Assembly: GCF_947499295.1 (NCBI RefSeq)
Contig: NZ_CANMNP010000025.1
Span: forward strand, 1-53,277
Reading direction: 5' to 3'
Length of the DNA stretch: 53,277 nt
Source of the DNA: an uncultured Roseibium sp.
GTDB lineage: Bacteria; Pseudomonadota; Alphaproteobacteria; Rhizobiales; Stappiaceae
Under the pieces are notes generated by a model that worked only from the letters and a program-made list of their open reading frames with translations, was not told where the DNA came from and searched no databases. This document shows positions 23,582-33,093 of this stretch, one piece after another; position 1 is the stretch's first letter; each line of letters begins with the position of its first letter. A program made the position numbers and the translations under genes.

Positions 23582-25583
23582 CCGCCACTAATCCGACAGT
23601 CGCATTTCTCTGGAAACCTGGGCTTTCCAATGCACTACGAATAGCTGCTTCCAATTGCCGATGGGCTGAATGATCGCCGGATTGAGCCTTTGAGAGCAAC
23701 GCCTGAACTTTTGTCGGATCTGTCTCCACCAATATCTCAGCCATACGCTTAAGCTGCTGCGGCGGTAGTCCTTTCGCAGGATTTACAAATCGACCGCTAA
23801 ACGAGATTAGAGCATCAACGGCGGCACCTTTGACATTCCCGACCATAAGGTTTCGAGCAGCCCCACCTAGTCCACCACCCAATGCGCCACTATCAGCTAA
23901 GTCTTGCTGCGTCCGGCTGTTGCCCTGGACATTCTGTCGGAAAGCGGAAAATTCTGAAGCGTTTTCCATCTGCTTTCTGAACTTCTCAAAGCCAGCTTTG
24001 GAAGGCCATAGGGCTTGCAGGGCACGCCGCTGCCGCTCTGAGCCGAATACCTGCCTAACCGCGTCTCGATTTAGATGCCCTCGTTCAATTCGATGCTTTA
24101 GATCGCTGGCAAGACCCATTCGGAGCGCTTCGATTTCGTGCTTTGATTTTGTCGAAACAATGTATTCAATTTCATCTGCGGATTTATTCAGCAGACCAAG
24201 CCCTTCATCTGCCGCCTCTTGAATCTGGGACGCAGTTGCATACGATTTACGAACGCTCTTCAATGCCGGTGAGGCATCATCGAGAATACCCCTTATTTCT
24301 TGCTCAAGGTTCCGGTAAGCAGCTCCTACACTGCCGTCTCCAGATCGGAAGTTCTTGGAGGCGGCTGAGGCAAGACCTCTTCGGATTAGTTCAGTTTCTT
24401 CTAGAGACGGAAGGCGAGAGAAAGTTGCCGCGCCGGTCGCATCGTCTATCGACGCGACTAACTGCTTGCCGAAGGGGCGTCCCTCAGCCTGCGCAATTTT
24501 CTGAGCGGATCGAAGTGCTTCAGCCGGGATGCGGCCTGATTGAACAATACCATCAAGCGCAAAAGGAGGGCCTTTCGAGCCCCAATTTTGTTTAAAAGCC
24601 GAACCGTAAGCAGCCTTAGCGTTTTTACTCTTCGACCGTGCAAAGCCATCGCGCCATTTATAAAAATTATCAGCCGCATTAAGGCCAGACATGGCGCTGT
24701 CTTTAGTGGCTTCGTTATTTGCCGTATATCCTTTATTCAGCGCGTCATTGATGACCTTTCGGCCCTCTCCTGGTTGGCGTTTCACTGCCCTTGTTAGATC
24801 CCCGAGCATCACATCTTGCTGCCCGATTGATCGCCCCTCTCTCACACCTTGGATAAGATCATCTGCCTGTAAGCCCGCTTTATTGGCATCAGACATAATT
24901 CTTTCCGCCGCCGCACTGTTTTGCGCGCTGATAGGATTACGGGCTTTGCCGATTTTATTTGCGATAGGAGCGGCAAGCTTCCTCGCCCCAGCCCCAGCGA
25001 CAGGAATAGTTCCCCCGAGGACAGCGCCGGTTGCTGCGCCGCTCAAAGCTCCTTCAATACGGGAATTTTCATCGGCGTTTCCAGTGCCGTATGCCGCGCC
25101 ATAAGCACCGCCCTCTACGACACCCGCGCCAATACGCCTCTTGAGTGGCTGGCCTGCCATCCGGCCTACAATCGTCGCGCCACCCTTTGCCGCCCCGACG
25201 CCTGTGGCAAGCCCCCCAGCCAACTCCGCCGCAGTTGCGGTTATCGGATTCTCTCTCCTAAAATCGTCTTGCTGACCTCTTTCCGCCTTAAGTGCGTCGT
25301 CGTAACGCTCGCCAAAGGACTTGGAATAGTCAAACCAACCACCATCTGGCGTTCTTCCTAAGACCCCCGCCTCGATTGCTGTCAGCTCATCGCCAAATCC
25401 AAACGTCACGCCTTGCGTGAATGAATCCGCAGCGCCTGACACACGAGATTGGTCACTGTCCTTACCTGGCTGAGCACCACCCCCGGAAAGATGGCTCTGA
25501 AGTGCTTTAAAGGCACCTTCTGCATTCTCACCCGTGACCCGATATTTCTTACCATCAGGAGCCGTGATTTCGAATGATGCCAT
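23571..25583 (-). CDS. probable DNA-ejection (internal virion) protein
   Basis: A 670-aa protein. It begins with a short beta domain (FEITAPDGKKYRVTGENAEG), then a glycine/alanine-rich, membrane-compatible stretch at about 110-200 (AELAGGLATGVGAAKGGATI), then long helical regions to the end. Large proteins of this kind at the 3' end of podovirus head-tail operons are packaged inside the capsid and extrude to form the DNA channel. It overlaps the next gene by 1 bp. Function is from position and composition. Confidence 0.62.
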   Translation of the reverse strand: MASFEITAPDGKKYRVTGENAEGAFKALQSHLSGGGAQPGKDSDQSRVSGAADSFTQGVTFGFGDELTAIEAGVLGRTPDGGWFDYSKSFGERYDDALKAERGQQDDFRRENPITATAAELAGGLATGVGAAKGGATIVGRMAGQPLKRRIGAGVVEGGAYGAAYGTGNADENSRIEGALSGAATGAVLGGTIPVAGAGARKLAAPIANKIGKARNPISAQNSAAAERIMSDANKAGLQADDLIQGVREGRSIGQQDVMLGDLTRAVKRQPGEGRKVINDALNKGYTANNEATKDSAMSGLNAADNFYKWRDGFARSKSKNAKAAYGSAFKQNWGSKGPPFALDGIVQSGRIPAEALRSAQKIAQAEGRPFGKQLVASIDDATGAATFSRLPSLEETELIRRGLASAASKNFRSGDGSVGAAYRNLEQEIRGILDDASPALKSVRKSYATASQIQEAADEGLGLLNKSADEIEYIVSTKSKHEIEALRMGLASDLKHRIERGHLNRDAVRQVFGSERQRRALQALWPSKAGFEKFRKQMENASEFSAFRQNVQGNSRTQQDLADSGALGGGLGGAARNLMVGNVKGAAVDALISFSGRFVNPAKGLPPQQLKRMAEILVETDPTKVQALLSKAQSGDHSAHRQLEAAIRSALESPGFQRNATVGLVAASQ

Positions 25584-26647
25584 TACTCCACCTGCTGGAT
25601 GGTATACCCGTCAACAGTCACCTGCTGCGTGGCAGTGGACTGAGGAATTGCGGGTTGATTTGGAGACACCCCTAACCGACTTTCCAAGGCCTGTAGGTCA
25701 CGTTCCTTCTGCTGGATAAATGCCTTCAGGAGAGCTTGCTTTTCTACTGGGCTCTTGTTTGGGTCGCCTAGAGTCGCACGGAGAGTTTCGCCCTCTTTCT
25801 GAGTGAATTGAGCGCCGAAGGTATCTCTGAGAAGAGGTAGGATCTGGTTATCTACAACCGCAATGTACTCCGCGCGCGCGACAGCCGATTCACGAGGCTC
25901 CATACCAGTCTGCCTCATGCCCTCGTCTAGTGCGCGACCGGCAAGGGTGTATGTCGCGTCTTCGGCCAATTTATCGAGCCTGTCAACGACTTCATAAAGC
26001 CCAGGCATTTTGGAGGATATGCTGTCATAGGAAGACTGAGCTTCTGCTTGAGACTTTCCGCTCGCCGCTCCTAGCGCCTTTTGCTCCGAAGCACCGAAAT
26101 TGTCCTTCGGCGTCACACTGATAACTTGGCCGTTTTTCTTGTCTCTGAGAATGATTTCTGTGCCGGTATCAAGTTTCTCAAAGCCGCTGGAAACATTGAA
26201 ATCACCGGTATCAATCTGTTTGAATGAACCGTCATCCCCGAGAGTGCCGAGCACAGTATTGCCTTCAGCGTCCGTGCCATAAACGGGAGATTTGCTGTAA
26301 GTAGGCGTACCCGGAGTTTGAGCCCTCCTCTGAGCCAAATATGACTTCCAAGCCTCATTGACAGGCATACCACTCTCGACAGCCTGCGCCATCTCCGGGG
26401 AATTCTGACGCAGAAATTCCAGCGTGCGATTGCGTTGCTGCAACTGCTTTCGTTGACCAGCCTGTCGACCAAGTGCAGGGCCTGCCATCATCAGCGCATT
26501 TGCAACGTTTTGTGTATTGCCCTGATTGCCCATCAGTCCAGCGGCGACAGGAAGGGCCACTTCAGGCGCAAGAAAGTTCCTGAGCTGACTTTGACGCGCT
26601 TCGCCTGGAGCCTGTGCTTCATTCCGACCGCCGAAAAATCCAAGCAT
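25583..26647 (-). CDS. probable internal virion/ejection protein
   Basis: A 354-aa mostly helical protein with a Gly/Ala start (FFGGRNEAQAPGEARQSQLR), a Gln-rich helix (GRQAGQRKQLQQRNRTLEFL) and a beta-like middle (EIILRDKKNGQVISVTPKD). It overlaps both neighbours by 1 bp. Second of three consecutive genes of ejection-protein type. No enzymatic motif. Confidence 0.58.
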   Translation of the reverse strand: MLGFFGGRNEAQAPGEARQSQLRNFLAPEVALPVAAGLMGNQGNTQNVANALMMAGPALGRQAGQRKQLQQRNRTLEFLRQNSPEMAQAVESGMPVNEAWKSYLAQRRAQTPGTPTYSKSPVYGTDAEGNTVLGTLGDDGSFKQIDTGDFNVSSGFEKLDTGTEIILRDKKNGQVISVTPKDNFGASEQKALGAASGKSQAEAQSSYDSISSKMPGLYEVVDRLDKLAEDATYTLAGRALDEGMRQTGMEPRESAVARAEYIAVVDNQILPLLRDTFGAQFTQKEGETLRATLGDPNKSPVEKQALLKAFIQQKERDLQALESRLGVSPNQPAIPQSTATQQVTVDGYTIQQVE

Positions 26648-27654
26648 TAGAAGAACCCTCCACTAAGCAAAGAGGCACCTGTTAGCCCTAATCCAAGAGC
26701 ATTCGAGAAGCCGTTATTTTGCACTGGCACCTGAGCTTGTGCGGTGCTCGTGCCATATCCGCCAGCACCACTCGCTATGCCAAGCAGAGCCTGCATGTTT
26801 GCAAGTTCCTCATTGTCCTGTTCGGACTGAATACGCAGATCATCATTCAACTCACGTCCTGCGAGGTCCTCATATGCACCACCAAGTGACGTGAGTGTTT
26901 GTGCGGGTGCCTGCATATTCTGGAACGCAGTTGGCAGATTGCCAAAGCCTGTTTGACCCATATTAAACATCTGTGATGCGCCCTGCATCTGTCGCCCAAC
27001 ATTCCCTGCCTCAATGTTGGCATCTGCAAGTCTGTTCTGGTCGAGAAGCTGAGTTGCCGCAACTTGGGCCGCGCGTTCCTGATTGTACTGGCCAGATCGA
27101 GCGCGGGTTTGCAGATCTGTTATTTCACTCGCAACATTTCCTGAATGATCTTCAGATCCATATCGACCGGCAGCCTGAGCGCCGCGATCAACCGCAAAGC
27201 GAGCCTCTTCCCCTGCCCGGTTCAACACCTCTTCAAAATACGGATCACCGCCACCAAGCATCTTTCCACTGGCGATGTCTGAGAGATTTTGAGATGCAAA
27301 GGACTGACCGGCATCCACATCGCGGTTACCAGCGGTCACATCGCCAAAGTATCCAACAGCGGTGCTCTGGGGAGCTGTGAAGCCACCGCTATTGATAACG
27401 CCTTGCATCTGCCCCGAAAGGCCCTTTGAGCCGATATTCTGGTTTGCGGCTGCTTCAAGAGCATTCATGCCCTGAGTTGTTCTCTTGTCGAACGGAACAA
27501 CGGTAGACATGGTGTTCGGCTTGATAAGCCCATCATCATTGTACGCTTTGAGCGCATCACCCATAGCCGTGTTCAGCAATGGCTTTGCAGCGCTATAAGG
27601 CTCGTTCACCGTCTTCTGAGTTTGCTGTTGAGTTTTCTTAGAACTGCCGCCCAT
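26647..27654 (-). CDS. virion structural / ejection protein
   Basis: A 335-aa protein starting GGSSKKTQQQTQKTVNEPYS, a low-complexity lead typical of this phage family, with long helices (NRAGEEARFAVDRGAQAAG) and a hydrophobic C-terminus (ALGLGLTGASLLSGGFF). Similar proteins precede ejection proteins in P22-like alphaproteobacterial phages. It overlaps the GNAT-like gene by 1 bp. Confidence 0.6.
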   Translation of the reverse strand: MGGSSKKTQQQTQKTVNEPYSAAKPLLNTAMGDALKAYNDDGLIKPNTMSTVVPFDKRTTQGMNALEAAANQNIGSKGLSGQMQGVINSGGFTAPQSTAVGYFGDVTAGNRDVDAGQSFASQNLSDIASGKMLGGGDPYFEEVLNRAGEEARFAVDRGAQAAGRYGSEDHSGNVASEITDLQTRARSGQYNQERAAQVAATQLLDQNRLADANIEAGNVGRQMQGASQMFNMGQTGFGNLPTAFQNMQAPAQTLTSLGGAYEDLAGRELNDDLRIQSEQDNEELANMQALLGIASGAGGYGTSTAQAQVPVQNNGFSNALGLGLTGASLLSGGFF

Positions 27655-28070
27655 TATACCTTTTCCTCATAGAGGCATCTTATCCGCCGCGCCTTTGGAA
27701 ATAGCCGCTTGAACAACGGCTCCCATCGCTCAAGCCCTTCCGCTACAAGGCTTGTTGCTCCACATTGATTTTTGAGTTGAATGACCGCCTCGCGAAGTGG
27801 CCTGATCCACTTCAGGAGCCTCACTCCATACAAAGCAAGGCACCGTAATTTCGGGCCGGTTGACCAATTTTCAGGACGCCAAACAGAAGCCCCGCAAGGG
27901 TTTTTCCCTTCATGGACAACAAGTAAAAATGCTGAACCACGCCTACATTCCTGCCAAAGCTCAGCGACTGTAATATCCCCACCCGTCGCCACACTAGCGC
28001 GTTTCAAACCTTCAGATATCAAAGGCCATACGTCATCAATCTGATGAACCGGAACAAGCGTGATATTCAA
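27654..28070 (-). CDS. GNAT-like phage protein in the tail cluster
   Basis: A 138-aa protein with a GNAT-like order of elements: VWPLISEGLKRA, SAFLLVVHEGKNPCGASVWR, then LREAVIQLKNQCGATSLVAE and WEPLFKRLFPKARRI. Small proteins of this kind are common between head-completion and ejection genes of podoviruses; whether they acetylate anything is unknown, and the acetyl-CoA loop is not clear here. Confidence 0.6.
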   Translation of the reverse strand: MNITLVPVHQIDDVWPLISEGLKRASVATGGDITVAELWQECRRGSAFLLVVHEGKNPCGASVWRPENWSTGPKLRCLALYGVRLLKWIRPLREAVIQLKNQCGATSLVAEGLERWEPLFKRLFPKARRIRCLYEEKV

Positions 28071-28438
28071 CCGCCCTGGCCTTGCTGGCCGTAATCAGAC
28101 ACTGCGATGACTGTTACGGTGATCTGGTTTGCAGTCCCGGCTGTAGCCTTGATTTTTTGTCCCGAAACTTCGTTCGAGAAATAGAGCGGGATGTCCAAAA
28201 AGTTCGCAGTCGTTTCTTTCGGAATCGTCCCGACGAAGAACGTTTCATCAGCCGACCCATCAAACCACTCAAGCGTAACCTTGATGTCATTCGACGTGTC
28301 CTCATTGACCAAAATAAGGTTCTTGATGGTCTGAGAGTATTGCGCAGAATTCTCAAATACGTCGGTTTGCCCGGTAGTTGTTAGCTTCGTAGATACGGGA
28401 GGGTCTACCTGACCGAAGACAGAAGGCGTGCCTCTCAT
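28067..28438 (-). CDS. small virion protein
   Basis: A 123-aa beta-rich protein (IKNLILVNEDTSNDIKVTLE, ETTANFLDIPLYFSNEVSG, ANQITVTVIAVSDYG). It overlaps its neighbours by 4 bp on both sides. A small head or tail decoration protein is likely; not identified further. Confidence 0.55.
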   Translation of the reverse strand: MRGTPSVFGQVDPPVSTKLTTTGQTDVFENSAQYSQTIKNLILVNEDTSNDIKVTLEWFDGSADETFFVGTIPKETTANFLDIPLYFSNEVSGQKIKATAGTANQITVTVIAVSDYGQQGQGG

Positions 28439-29880
28439 ATTTTCCCCGTCCGTTTTCCACGCTCTTCGATGCCAACAGCATGATTCCAGGCAGCGCCCTC
28501 CGCGATTTTCAGGCGCAAGCGATGCAGGCGACCTTCATTGTTAAACCAACAAGCCTTCGTTGCTGCATATGGCGTGATTTCGGAACTCCAAGTGCGGTCC
28601 CCGCCATGAAATTCAGAAGTTCCGACCTGAAGTGTAAAGTCTGTTGCATCGGTATAGACACGCGCCTCTTGAAAGAGGGTCTTCCAACCCGGATTGAACT
28701 CAATGTCGGCAGTTTCCAGCGTTGCTTCACGCGCTGCCCCGGTGAACAGCCCAAGCTTATTATCGGTGTCAAAGGCCCCAAAGCGCGGAATTCCACCAGC
28801 AAACAACGGAGAGTCGAAAGGCTCCGTTACCTCGTCAATAGTCGTATAGAGCGTTGCCAAGCCGTCCCAGGAAACATCAGGCGTGGCCAAAGCAAGCATT
28901 TCCGTGACATCGATGTCAGCCGGACACCAACGATCAAGCTGCCAATTGTACCCAACCAAAATCTTGGATGACCCGACCTGATCAGCCTGCACCCACACAA
29001 TTTTATTGAACGGATCTGCGACGGCGCGGATTGCGGTCAACTGCGAAGTGTCGACCTGATCCTTGAACCACTTATCAACGCGCTCAGCACCGATTGGGCG
29101 ACCCTCCACACCAACCATGAAGCCGTCTGTTGAATAATAAAAGAACTGACCGGGACCAATCTGAACCAGCGAGCGCGGGGCAAAGACGCCTCTGTCAGGG
29201 TTTATCTCTCTAGTAGTGTAAGAATAGCCCCCGGAAACCGCGATGCTGAGCTGACGCCACTTGTTCAACTGAGCAATAATTGCCCCGTTCTCGGCACCAA
29301 TAAGCCCCTGAACATCGCCCCCGTCTGCAAAAGTTTGACGGCTACAGCCACGCTTGCCACGCGTCCAAAACGTTGAGTCGCCCAGGCCGGAAGTCTGCAC
29401 AGCACGCGGCGCACCATCCAAGTGACCTAGCAGAAGATATTCACCAGCGACGACAGCATATTTTGACCTGGGAGGAGAACCAGCCAAATCAGCGAATGCA
29501 GTACCGGAATTGATATTTATTACTTGCGTGTCAGTGCCGAGATTGCCGCAAATAAGAGTGTCGCCAAAGAGCACAAACCACCATGAGTCCCCTGATGGCA
29601 CAGCAGGCGTTGTCGTACCTGTGCGGTCCGTCCAAGTGTAGTCCGTGTTATTGAGTTCATACAGCGCTGTCTCGGTGCCTGCGAATATCTTATAGGCACC
29701 AGTGTTTGTCCTAACAGAAACCGCACCCCGGCAAGCTGAAGGCAATGCCGACGTGAAAATCGAAAGATCCGCGAAAGGGCCCCAACCATCTCTCACAGGC
29801 AAAGCATTGAACACAGATGGGGAAGCAGATGGAGCGAAAGAAGCTCTATCCGGCTCAAATGGCGGCAACTGAATTGTCAT
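28435..29880 (-). CDS. P22 gp10-like packaged-DNA stabilisation / tail hub protein
   Basis: A 481-aa beta-rich protein. The N-terminus (PSVFNALPVRDGWGPFADLS) and repeated blade-like segments (YKIFAGTETALYELN, VAGEYLLLGHLDG, GQFFYYSTDGFMVGVEGRP) resemble the beta-propeller-containing gp10 family that closes the portal after packaging. It is directly coupled to the adaptor gene (1-bp overlap), the same order as P22 gp4-gp10. The assignment comes from pattern and position. Confidence 0.68.
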   Translation of the reverse strand: MTIQLPPFEPDRASFAPSASPSVFNALPVRDGWGPFADLSIFTSALPSACRGAVSVRTNTGAYKIFAGTETALYELNNTDYTWTDRTGTTTPAVPSGDSWWFVLFGDTLICGNLGTDTQVININSGTAFADLAGSPPRSKYAVVAGEYLLLGHLDGAPRAVQTSGLGDSTFWTRGKRGCSRQTFADGGDVQGLIGAENGAIIAQLNKWRQLSIAVSGGYSYTTREINPDRGVFAPRSLVQIGPGQFFYYSTDGFMVGVEGRPIGAERVDKWFKDQVDTSQLTAIRAVADPFNKIVWVQADQVGSSKILVGYNWQLDRWCPADIDVTEMLALATPDVSWDGLATLYTTIDEVTEPFDSPLFAGGIPRFGAFDTDNKLGLFTGAAREATLETADIEFNPGWKTLFQEARVYTDATDFTLQVGTSEFHGGDRTWSSEITPYAATKACWFNNEGRLHRLRLKIAEGAAWNHAVGIEERGKRTGKI

Positions 29881-30542
29881 CAGCCAACGCCGTTGAAGCT
29901 GTCGGAGTTAATGTTGTAGCCACCCGTCGTTGAAAGTGCTGGATCTACCCTTAAGGGTGCAACGGACTTAGACCGGCTTTCATTCCACGAGATACGTTTC
30001 TCCGCATCCATGTAGAGACTTTCATAAGCATCGGCGTCTTGAAAGTCACGGGACCAAACCGCCGCCTCTTTCAAACAGCCATATAGGTATGTGTTGGGAT
30101 GATTGGTCAGAAGCCAATTTGGATCAGTCGTCGCAAGATCCAGCGACGTCATGCGATAGCGAAATTTGAAAGTGTGCTCCTGGTCGCAAGGAACATCGAA
30201 ATCGAGCTTCGATCCGTTGATCATCCAAGCACGTGGAGTACCGTTTGTTGTTCCAAGTTCGTAATTCCCCGCGATAATTGGAGAGAGAAAATCCTCTGTG
30301 CCATAAGTCGTCAGGAAAACGGCAATAGGCGATGAGAAGTCGGCAGGTAAATCTATCGAGCGCGATCCAATCGCACCCGTCAGTGTCGTGTTTACTTCCG
30401 CCGTTCTAATTGGCAGATCGATATTGGCGCGAGACTCGAAAAGTGCAACAAAGCCATCAAGACGCTCCATGAATTCCGTGTCTGAACGACCGCGGTATTT
30501 TTGAAGCTCAGTCTTTAGATCTGCAAGATTGTCAAAAGCCAT
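29880..30542 (-). CDS. P22 gp4-like head-to-tail adaptor
   Basis: A 220-aa protein that begins with helices (NLADLKTELQKYRGRSDTEF, LDGFVALFESRANIDL), then a beta section and YLYGCLKEAAVWSRDFQDAD, typical of phage adaptor proteins that bind the portal ring. It follows the coat gene after a terminator. Confidence 0.7.
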   Translation of the reverse strand: MAFDNLADLKTELQKYRGRSDTEFMERLDGFVALFESRANIDLPIRTAEVNTTLTGAIGSRSIDLPADFSSPIAVFLTTYGTEDFLSPIIAGNYELGTTNGTPRAWMINGSKLDFDVPCDQEHTFKFRYRMTSLDLATTDPNWLLTNHPNTYLYGCLKEAAVWSRDFQDADAYESLYMDAEKRISWNESRSKSVAPLRVDPALSTTGGYNINSDSFNGVG

Positions 30543-30570
30543 GCTTACCTCAGATCCTCACGCAGAAAGG

Positions 30571-30592
30571 AAAAGGGCGGCTGAAGCCGCCC
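30571..30592 (-). terminator. terminator after the coat gene
   Basis: On the minus strand GGGCGGC-TTCA-GCCGCCC then TTTT, 8 bases after the coat stop. It would lower transcription of adaptor and tail genes relative to coat. Confidence 0.9.
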
Positions 30593-30599
30593 CAATCCG

Positions 30600-31787
30600 T
30601 TAGTTATTGGCCCAACGGCAAGCGAGCTGCGGGCGAATTGCCTTGTAGCCGTACAAGACATCCAACCGGCAAGGGAACTGATCGTTGTTGATGTCGTAGG
30701 CGCGGACGATACGCATAGAAATCCCGTCCAGAACCTCACGGGCGCAGAAATCAACACCCTTAGGCTTGAGAAGGTCCGCAGTTGCAAAGGCAAAGGCATC
30801 ACGATGGAAGCCCATCGAAATGTTGTGCACGGCAGAAGCGCCGCCCACCTTGGTCACAGCAGCGTTGTTTGCAGCGCCATTGGTGACGTTCTGAGAACCG
30901 CCAGTTGCCACAATCGCAGGAGAGATGCTGAGGGATGTTGCACTCGCACCCGCATCAGCCGTGATGACGAACTGCATCAACTGACCCGTGTCCACCTTCG
31001 TTTCAGGATGGACACGATTCACGCCATCAATGGTGATGATATCACCTTGCTTGAGGGTGCCAGTACCAGTGCCAACTGTCAGCGTTGAGCCGGTTTGCGC
31101 CGACGCGTCATTGGTCAGATAATCGCCAGTGCCGTCATCTGAGCCGGTCGTATGGGTCGGCAGAAGCGTGTTCTCCATGAAGGAGAAGCCGCCAGTGCGA
31201 CCGATGTAGCCCTCTTTGTACTGTTTCGAGACTTCTTTGGAGTCATTGAACAGTCCTTTCAGAGCGTCAACCAGATCGACGTTGTCCTCCGTGTTGATCA
31301 ACATTGAGAGATCATCCTGAGGGGTCAGGCTGTCTACCAACTTTTTGCGGACATTGGCCACACCGGCAAAGGTCGCGGACGAACCAAGGTTGCTAACCTG
31401 CTGGTAAACGTCCTTGTACATCGAGAGAGCATCAGCTTCGATGTTCGCAGCCAACACGGACATGGCAGGAGCAAGAATTCGCTCGCTGAAATCGTCCATA
31501 TCCATTGTCAGATCAACGGACGTGAAATTCAGGTCAACACCTTTCTGGGTGGCAACCTGGAGCGTTGTGCTCGTTTCCGCAGTATCCTGGGAACTTAGCG
31601 CCGAACCAGTCCGCACTGTATATTCGTTCGGCAGGCGGATTGTCAGCGTGTCGCCAATTTTCGCGCCTGTCTTAGCAAAGCGATCATCGTATTGGCGGTT
31701 CACATTGCCAACAAAGTTCAGCTTCTGGTGAAGAATGCGCAACGCCTCTCGCGTTACGGCAGTACTCGTAAGAAGGGTATTAGCCAT
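30600..31787 (-). CDS. P22-type major coat protein
   Basis: A 395-aa protein with the P22 gp5-family order: a start with TREALRILHQKLNFVGNVNR, GDTLTIRLPNEYTVRTG, a DLNFTSVDLTMDMDDFSERI block, and a late GFHRDAFAFATADLLKPKGV close to the end. Between them lies an inserted domain (about 225-315, GTGTLKQGDIITIDGVNRVH) like the I-domain of P22 coat. It assembles with the scaffold encoded just upstream. It has a terminator downstream and a structured 5' leader. Confidence 0.88.
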   Translation of the reverse strand: MANTLLTSTAVTREALRILHQKLNFVGNVNRQYDDRFAKTGAKIGDTLTIRLPNEYTVRTGSALSSQDTAETSTTLQVATQKGVDLNFTSVDLTMDMDDFSERILAPAMSVLAANIEADALSMYKDVYQQVSNLGSSATFAGVANVRKKLVDSLTPQDDLSMLINTEDNVDLVDALKGLFNDSKEVSKQYKEGYIGRTGGFSFMENTLLPTHTTGSDDGTGDYLTNDASAQTGSTLTVGTGTGTLKQGDIITIDGVNRVHPETKVDTGQLMQFVITADAGASATSLSISPAIVATGGSQNVTNGAANNAAVTKVGGASAVHNISMGFHRDAFAFATADLLKPKGVDFCAREVLDGISMRIVRAYDINNDQFPCRLDVLYGYKAIRPQLACRWANN

Positions 31788-31868
31788 AATAAGGCTCCAT
31801 CAGGCCGCAGTGCTCTCAGGCACTCGGCACGGGGACTGGGCGTCTCCCGACGCTCATGTCTGTTGAGA
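31788..31868 (-). promoter_or_regulatory. structured leader of the coat gene
   Basis: Between scaffold and coat the minus strand has a hairpin AGTGC-CTGAGA-GCACT (outer GCC/GGC) and a weaker one around GAGCGTC/GACGCCC. No T-run follows, so they more likely mark a processing or stability element that raises coat mRNA level. Confidence 0.4.
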
Positions 31869-32810
31869 TTAGTAGCCGCGCCTTGCAGCTACCTGCTTGT
31901 TTCGAGCTGCGACCCAAGCTTCTGGAGACATGTCATCGCTCAAGCCTTTCGGCGCAGAAGTGCGACCCTTCGCTTGCTTCTTGAGCGGCTTCACATCCTG
32001 TTTCGGCTTGGGTTTCTTTGCAGCTTTACGCTTCTCTTGAAGCTTGGTCTTCAACTGGCGTCCATCCATCGCCTCTCTGAGGATTTGCAACATGCGGGGA
32101 TCACGCAGCGAGCCAACGTCGTCCTGCGTAAAGCCGTATGTTTTTGCAAAGTCCGTCAGTTGGAGGTTGAGTTGTTCCGACCAGTCGGGAATTACTTTAT
32201 TGCGAGCCTGAACGTATTCCTCATCGCGCTTGGCGGCTTCCCGCTGCGCTGCCTGAGAACACTCGTGCTCTTTGTGGCGAATGCCTGCAGCAAGCTGCTG
32301 CTGACTGTCTTTCATTTGCTGAAAGGATCGCCAATGCCTGCCCGCTTCAATCGGGTCTTGTTCTTCGAGCGCGTTCCAGTCTACGTTTTTGTATTGGTCA
32401 ATTTGACCTTGGATTGCCTCGAATTTTGCATACTCAGATCGCAGCTCCTGATAAACCTGAACTTGCTGCTCAAACGCTTCTTCGCGCTGTTCCAGTGTTC
32501 GCCTATCTTCAGCCACACCCTGAGATTTCTGGGTGTAATCAGCGTTCCTCATGAGCGCCAATTTCAGATCAGGGTGAACCTTGTAGTTCTTGCCCTCAAA
32601 TTCGACCTCTTCGACTTCCGAAACTCCTTCGTCATCGTCATCAAGGTTAAATTCGTCTTCTTCATCCTCTGCGTCTTCCGTTTCCGCCTCTTCATCGGCT
32701 TCAACGTCATCGACTTCGGTTTCAGACGATTGCTCGTCCTCTTCGCTTGCTGAATCCTGAATGTCTTCAGTTTCCAGTGCTTCAATTTCGAGCATTTCTT
32801 CGTCTTGCAT
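31869..32810 (-). CDS. scaffolding protein
   Basis: About 313 aa from ATG 32810 (GGAG 8 bases before). The first 75 residues are extremely acidic (EDEEDEFNLDDDDEGVSEVE); the middle is a long coiled coil (LEQREEAFEQQVQVYQELRS); the C-terminus is strongly basic (KRKAAKKPKPKQDVKPLKKQ) with a last segment ending AARNKQVAARRGY. The basic helical end is the coat-binding part of P22-type scaffolds. It lies between portal and coat genes, as expected. Confidence 0.8.
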   Translation of the reverse strand: MQDEEMLEIEALETEDIQDSASEEDEQSSETEVDDVEADEEAETEDAEDEEDEFNLDDDDEGVSEVEEVEFEGKNYKVHPDLKLALMRNADYTQKSQGVAEDRRTLEQREEAFEQQVQVYQELRSEYAKFEAIQGQIDQYKNVDWNALEEQDPIEAGRHWRSFQQMKDSQQQLAAGIRHKEHECSQAAQREAAKRDEEYVQARNKVIPDWSEQLNLQLTDFAKTYGFTQDDVGSLRDPRMLQILREAMDGRQLKTKLQEKRKAAKKPKPKQDVKPLKKQAKGRTSAPKGLSDDMSPEAWVAARNKQVAARRGY

Positions 32811-32842
32811 TTTGATCACTCCGATATTCGGTTGGTGACAAT

Positions 32843-32868
32843 AAAAAAGCGCCCCGAAATGGGGCGCT
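32843..32868 (-). terminator. strong terminator upstream of the scaffold gene
   Basis: On the minus strand AGCGCCCC-ATTTC-GGGGCGCT then TTTTT. It separates the packaging/portal unit from scaffold/coat, implying a promoter or regulated read-through for the latter. Confidence 0.9.
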
Positions 32869-32905
32869 GGTTAGCCGGTCAATGCCGGTATTTCTGATGT
32901 TTGGT

Positions 32906-33085
32906 TTAAGTTTTGGGTTGCCGCTTGCTCTTGTAGAGCTTGCACCAGCCCGTTGGTCCAATCCTGCCCTTAATCGCTTTGCAGGATATCAATGGCTCAA
33001 AGTGACAGCAGATATCGCACTTCATGCGCTTGTTTGGAGTTGCCTGATGACTGGCTTCAGCTTTTGTCTTTCGCGGATCAATCAA
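32906..33085 (-). CDS. 59-aa HiPIP-like four-cysteine protein
   Basis: The minus-strand frame starts at TTG 33085 (AGGTG 6 bases upstream) and ends TAA at 32906. Its cysteines read C23-x2-C26 (C27 adjacent), C35, then G-P-T-G-W-C48. C-x2-C...C...GWC is the ligand pattern of high-potential iron-sulfur proteins, shortened here. The N-terminal 22 residues are basic and polar. It sits between the portal-side genes and scaffold, a place where some podoviruses carry a small Cys protein of this kind. An Fe-S cluster or a zinc site is equally possible from sequence. The opposite strand has an ORF (32882-33103) that is its shadow. Confidence 0.62.
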   Translation of the reverse strand: MIDPRKTKAEASHQATPNKRMKCDICCHFEPLISCKAIKGRIGPTGWCKLYKSKRQPKT

Positions 33086-33093
33086 AGCAACAC

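Noticed and set aside
31692..32753. 353-aa rightward ORF
   Set aside because: Antisense of the scaffold gene. Its long open frame results from the skewed codon use of the acidic/basic scaffold.
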